This document shows, one piece after another, positions 5,561 through 7,059 of a DNA stretch of 7,059 nt (position 1 is its first letter; each line of letters begins with the position of its first letter). Source of the stretch: Chloroflexota bacterium (GTDB taxonomy: Bacteria > Chloroflexota > Anaerolineae > Anaerolineales > Villigracilaceae); contig JAJYOH010000317.1 in NCBI GenBank assembly GCA_021796315.1, positions 1 through 7,059 of the forward strand, in the 5' to 3' direction. The notes beneath the pieces were generated by a model. The model had not been told where the DNA came from and made no database searches. It saw only the letters and a program-made list of their open reading frames with translations. A program made the translations under genes and the position numbers.

Positions 5561-6535
5561 ATGTCACTAAAACAGGTTTTTGAGGAACACCCCGAACGAC
5601 GCTACATTATGTTCGGCGGTAAGGGAGGGTTGGGCAAAACCACATTCTCGGCCGCGACTGCCTATTGGCTGGCAAAGCAGGGCAAGAAGGTGCTGGTCTT
5701 TTCAGTTGACCCACAGGCAAGCCTTTCCGATATTTTTCAGAAGGATATCTTCGGCAAGGGTCCCGTGAAGATTATGGATAATTTGTGGGCGCAGGAAATT
5801 GACGCCGATTCGCACATCAAGAACTATCAGAATGACATCCGCAAGAAAATTTTGGACATGTACGGTTTCGATCAGGTGCCTGATGAGATCGAACAATATA
5901 TCCAGGCTGCATCCGCAGAACCGGCCATGGAAGAAAGCGCCATCTTCGATGCCGTGGTGGACATCGTGATTGGCGGCGAGTACGACTATTATATTTATGA
6001 CCTCGTCCCACTCGGCCATGCTCTCTACTATCTAAGCATGGCAAAAGTGTACGACGAGTGGATCAACAAGATCACCAAATTACGCGAAGAGATGCGCGAG
6101 TACGAAGAAATGGTCTCCCGCTTAAAACGCGAGAAGGAGACCGAGGAAGATCAGATCCTCACCGAACTGCAATACATCCGCACGCGCATCAACGCATCGT
6201 CGAGCATCCTGACAGACAAGGAAAAGACCGGCTTCTTCTTTGTCGTAATTCCAGAAGAAATGATCCTGATCGACACAGCCAAGGCTGCTGAATTGTTCGC
6301 CAAATTCGATGTGCCGATCATGGGCTACGTGGTCAATCGTGTTGTGCCGCGTGAACTGCTCTCCCAAAATATCCCATCCTACCTGAAGAACCGCATCGAG
6401 ATGCAGGATAAATACCTGGAAGAGATCAAGACCATGTTCGGCCAGCAGGTGGCGGCGCACGTTCCCGAATTGGAACGCGACGTGACCGGCCTGGATATGA
6501 TCAAGCAGCTTGCAGAAATCATGTACGGAAAGTAG
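5561..6535 (+). CDS. ArsA/Get3-like P-loop ATPase, first copy
   Basis: This 324-residue soluble ATPase belongs to the ArsA/Get3 branch of the SIMIBI class of P-loop NTPases, dimeric enzymes that drive arsenite efflux or tail-anchored protein targeting. Visible motifs are the deviant Walker A GGKGGLGKTT (19-28, with signature lysine K21), Switch I SVDPQASLSD (48-57) with the putative catalytic D50, and a Switch II position reading YDLVPLGHAL (146-155) instead of the usual FDTAPTGHTL. A charged, probably coiled-coil helical region (about 166-200) sits where Get3 has its client-binding helices. VVNR (257-260) fits the adenine-contacting Asn, and PELERDVTGLD (302-312) fits the C-terminal family block. 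There are no cysteines, so neither the ArsA metalloid site nor the Get3 CXXC zinc site exists. AGGAGA (5548-5553), overlapping the previous stop codon, drives translation. Confidence 0.9.
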   Translation: MSLKQVFEEHPERRYIMFGGKGGLGKTTFSAATAYWLAKQGKKVLVFSVDPQASLSDIFQKDIFGKGPVKIMDNLWAQEIDADSHIKNYQNDIRKKILDMYGFDQVPDEIEQYIQAASAEPAMEESAIFDAVVDIVIGGEYDYYIYDLVPLGHALYYLSMAKVYDEWINKITKLREEMREYEEMVSRLKREKETEEDQILTELQYIRTRINASSSILTDKEKTGFFFVVIPEEMILIDTAKAAELFAKFDVPIMGYVVNRVVPRELLSQNIPSYLKNRIEMQDKYLEEIKTMFGQQVAAHVPELERDVTGLDMIKQLAEIMYGK

Positions 6536-6540
6536 GAGGA
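6534..6540 (+). promoter_or_regulatory. Ribosome binding site overlapping the stop codon of ATPase 1
   Basis: AGGAGGA begins within the TAG stop (6533-6535) of the first ATPase and ends four bases before the ATG at 6545. This fixes the start of the second ATPase and implies translational coupling, hence roughly matched production of the two proteins. Confidence 0.8.
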
Positions 6541-6544
6541 TGCC

Positions 6545-7059
6545 ATGACAACTTCAATTGAAACCTCCATGAAAAAATATGTCAGCGACCACCAGCGCTT
6601 GAAGTACCTGTTCTTCGGCGGCAAGGGCGGCGTGGGCAAAACCGCCCTGGCGGGCGCGACGGCCATTTGGCTGGCGAAGCAGGGCATGCGCGTCATGCTG
6701 GCATCCACCAATCCCGTTCACAGCCTGAGTGGATTACTGGGACAAAACGTCTTCGGCAAGCCGACTGCGGTCAATGGCATCCCAAATCTATGGGCGTATG
6801 AAATCGACACAAAAGAGACCATCGAGCGTTCCAAACAGGAAATCCGCGACAAGATCCAATGGTTCCTAAAGTTCGCGGATATTTCCACGAAGGCCGAAGA
6901 GTTTGTCGAGTCGGCTACCATGAACCCGGCTTTTGAAGAATCAGCCATGTTCGAAAACATGGTGGACCTGATGCTAGGCGGCGAATATGATGTGTATGTT
7001 TTCGACACCGCCCCCACCGCCAACGCCCGCCGTTTGCTGGCCGAACATGGTCTTGATCT
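6545..7059 (+). CDS. ArsA/Get3-like P-loop ATPase, second copy (3' partial)
   Basis: The frame is open to the window edge, giving the first 171 residues of a paralogue of the preceding ATPase. Walker A is intact: GGKGGVGKTA (25-34). Switch I reads STNPVHSLSG (54-63), so N56 stands where ArsA/Get3 proteins have an Asp (D57 in yeast Get3, the residue that activates the attacking water). Switch II reads FDTAPTANAR (153-162), keeping DTAPT but replacing the usual Gly-His with Ala-Asn. The NPAFEESAMF and LGGEYDVYVFD segments match the first copy closely. No cysteine is seen in the visible part. It may bind ATP but hydrolyse it poorly, acting as the regulatory half of a heterodimer (inference). It lies 9 bp after copy one. 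The helical client-binding region and C-terminus are outside the window. Confidence 0.88.
   Translation, partial: MTTSIETSMKKYVSDHQRLKYLFFGGKGGVGKTALAGATAIWLAKQGMRVMLASTNPVHSLSGLLGQNVFGKPTAVNGIPNLWAYEIDTKETIERSKQEIRDKIQWFLKFADISTKAEEFVESATMNPAFEESAMFENMVDLMLGGEYDVYVFDTAPTANARRLLAEHGLD

Noticed and set aside
5561..7059. Arsenite resistance pump ATPase (ArsA proper)
   Set aside because: There are no cysteines in the first copy or in the visible part of the second, and no arsB, arsD, arsR or arsC gene is nearby; only the general ArsA/Get3 family assignment is supported.
1..7059. tRNA or rRNA genes, CRISPR arrays, insertion sequences, integrase attachment sites
   Set aside because: Reading both strands, I saw no cloverleaf, no regularly spaced repeats, no transposase motifs and no terminal inverted repeats.

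Overview
This 7.06 kb window looks like chromosomal DNA of a free-living bacterium of moderate GC content. The gene types and tandem ArsA/Get3-like ATPases would fit the Chloroflexota (Anaerolineae-like), but that is inference: there is no rRNA or other phylogenetic marker in the window.

Left part (1-1459, + strand): the tail of an unidentified protein, a DUF503/YlxP-family small protein starting at TTG, a short REP-like palindrome, and a complete ketopantoate reductase-family gene (PanE/ApbA).

Middle part (1460-4236): a good sigma70-type promoter (about 1482-1509) begins a leader of roughly 220 nt. The leader folds into several hairpins closed by a long-range stem and ends in a strong intrinsic terminator (1685-1727), just before a small CXXC thioredoxin-like protein (1740-2132) and a full CstA-family membrane transporter (2260-4155). 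This arrangement suggests a riboswitch or attenuator controlling the redox protein/transporter operon, or a separate ncRNA. It matches no riboswitch class I recognise. A GC-rich hairpin at 4184-4211 separates cstA from the convergent gene.

Right part (4237-7059): an unidentified membrane-anchored protein on the minus strand is divergent from a tight + strand operon. That operon holds two small paralogous proteins of unknown family (100 and 90 aa, sharing a nearly invariant 35-residue core), followed by two adjacent ArsA/Get3-like ATPases; the second runs off the window. Neither visible ATPase sequence contains a cysteine, which argues against arsenite binding. Their nucleotide-switch motifs have diverged in complementary ways: the first keeps the Switch I Asp but has DLVPLGH in Switch II, while the second has Asn in place of that Asp and DTAPTAN in Switch II. 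The most interesting hypothesis is a two-component, probably heteromeric, Get3-like ATPase working with a duplicated small hydrophobic partner or client.
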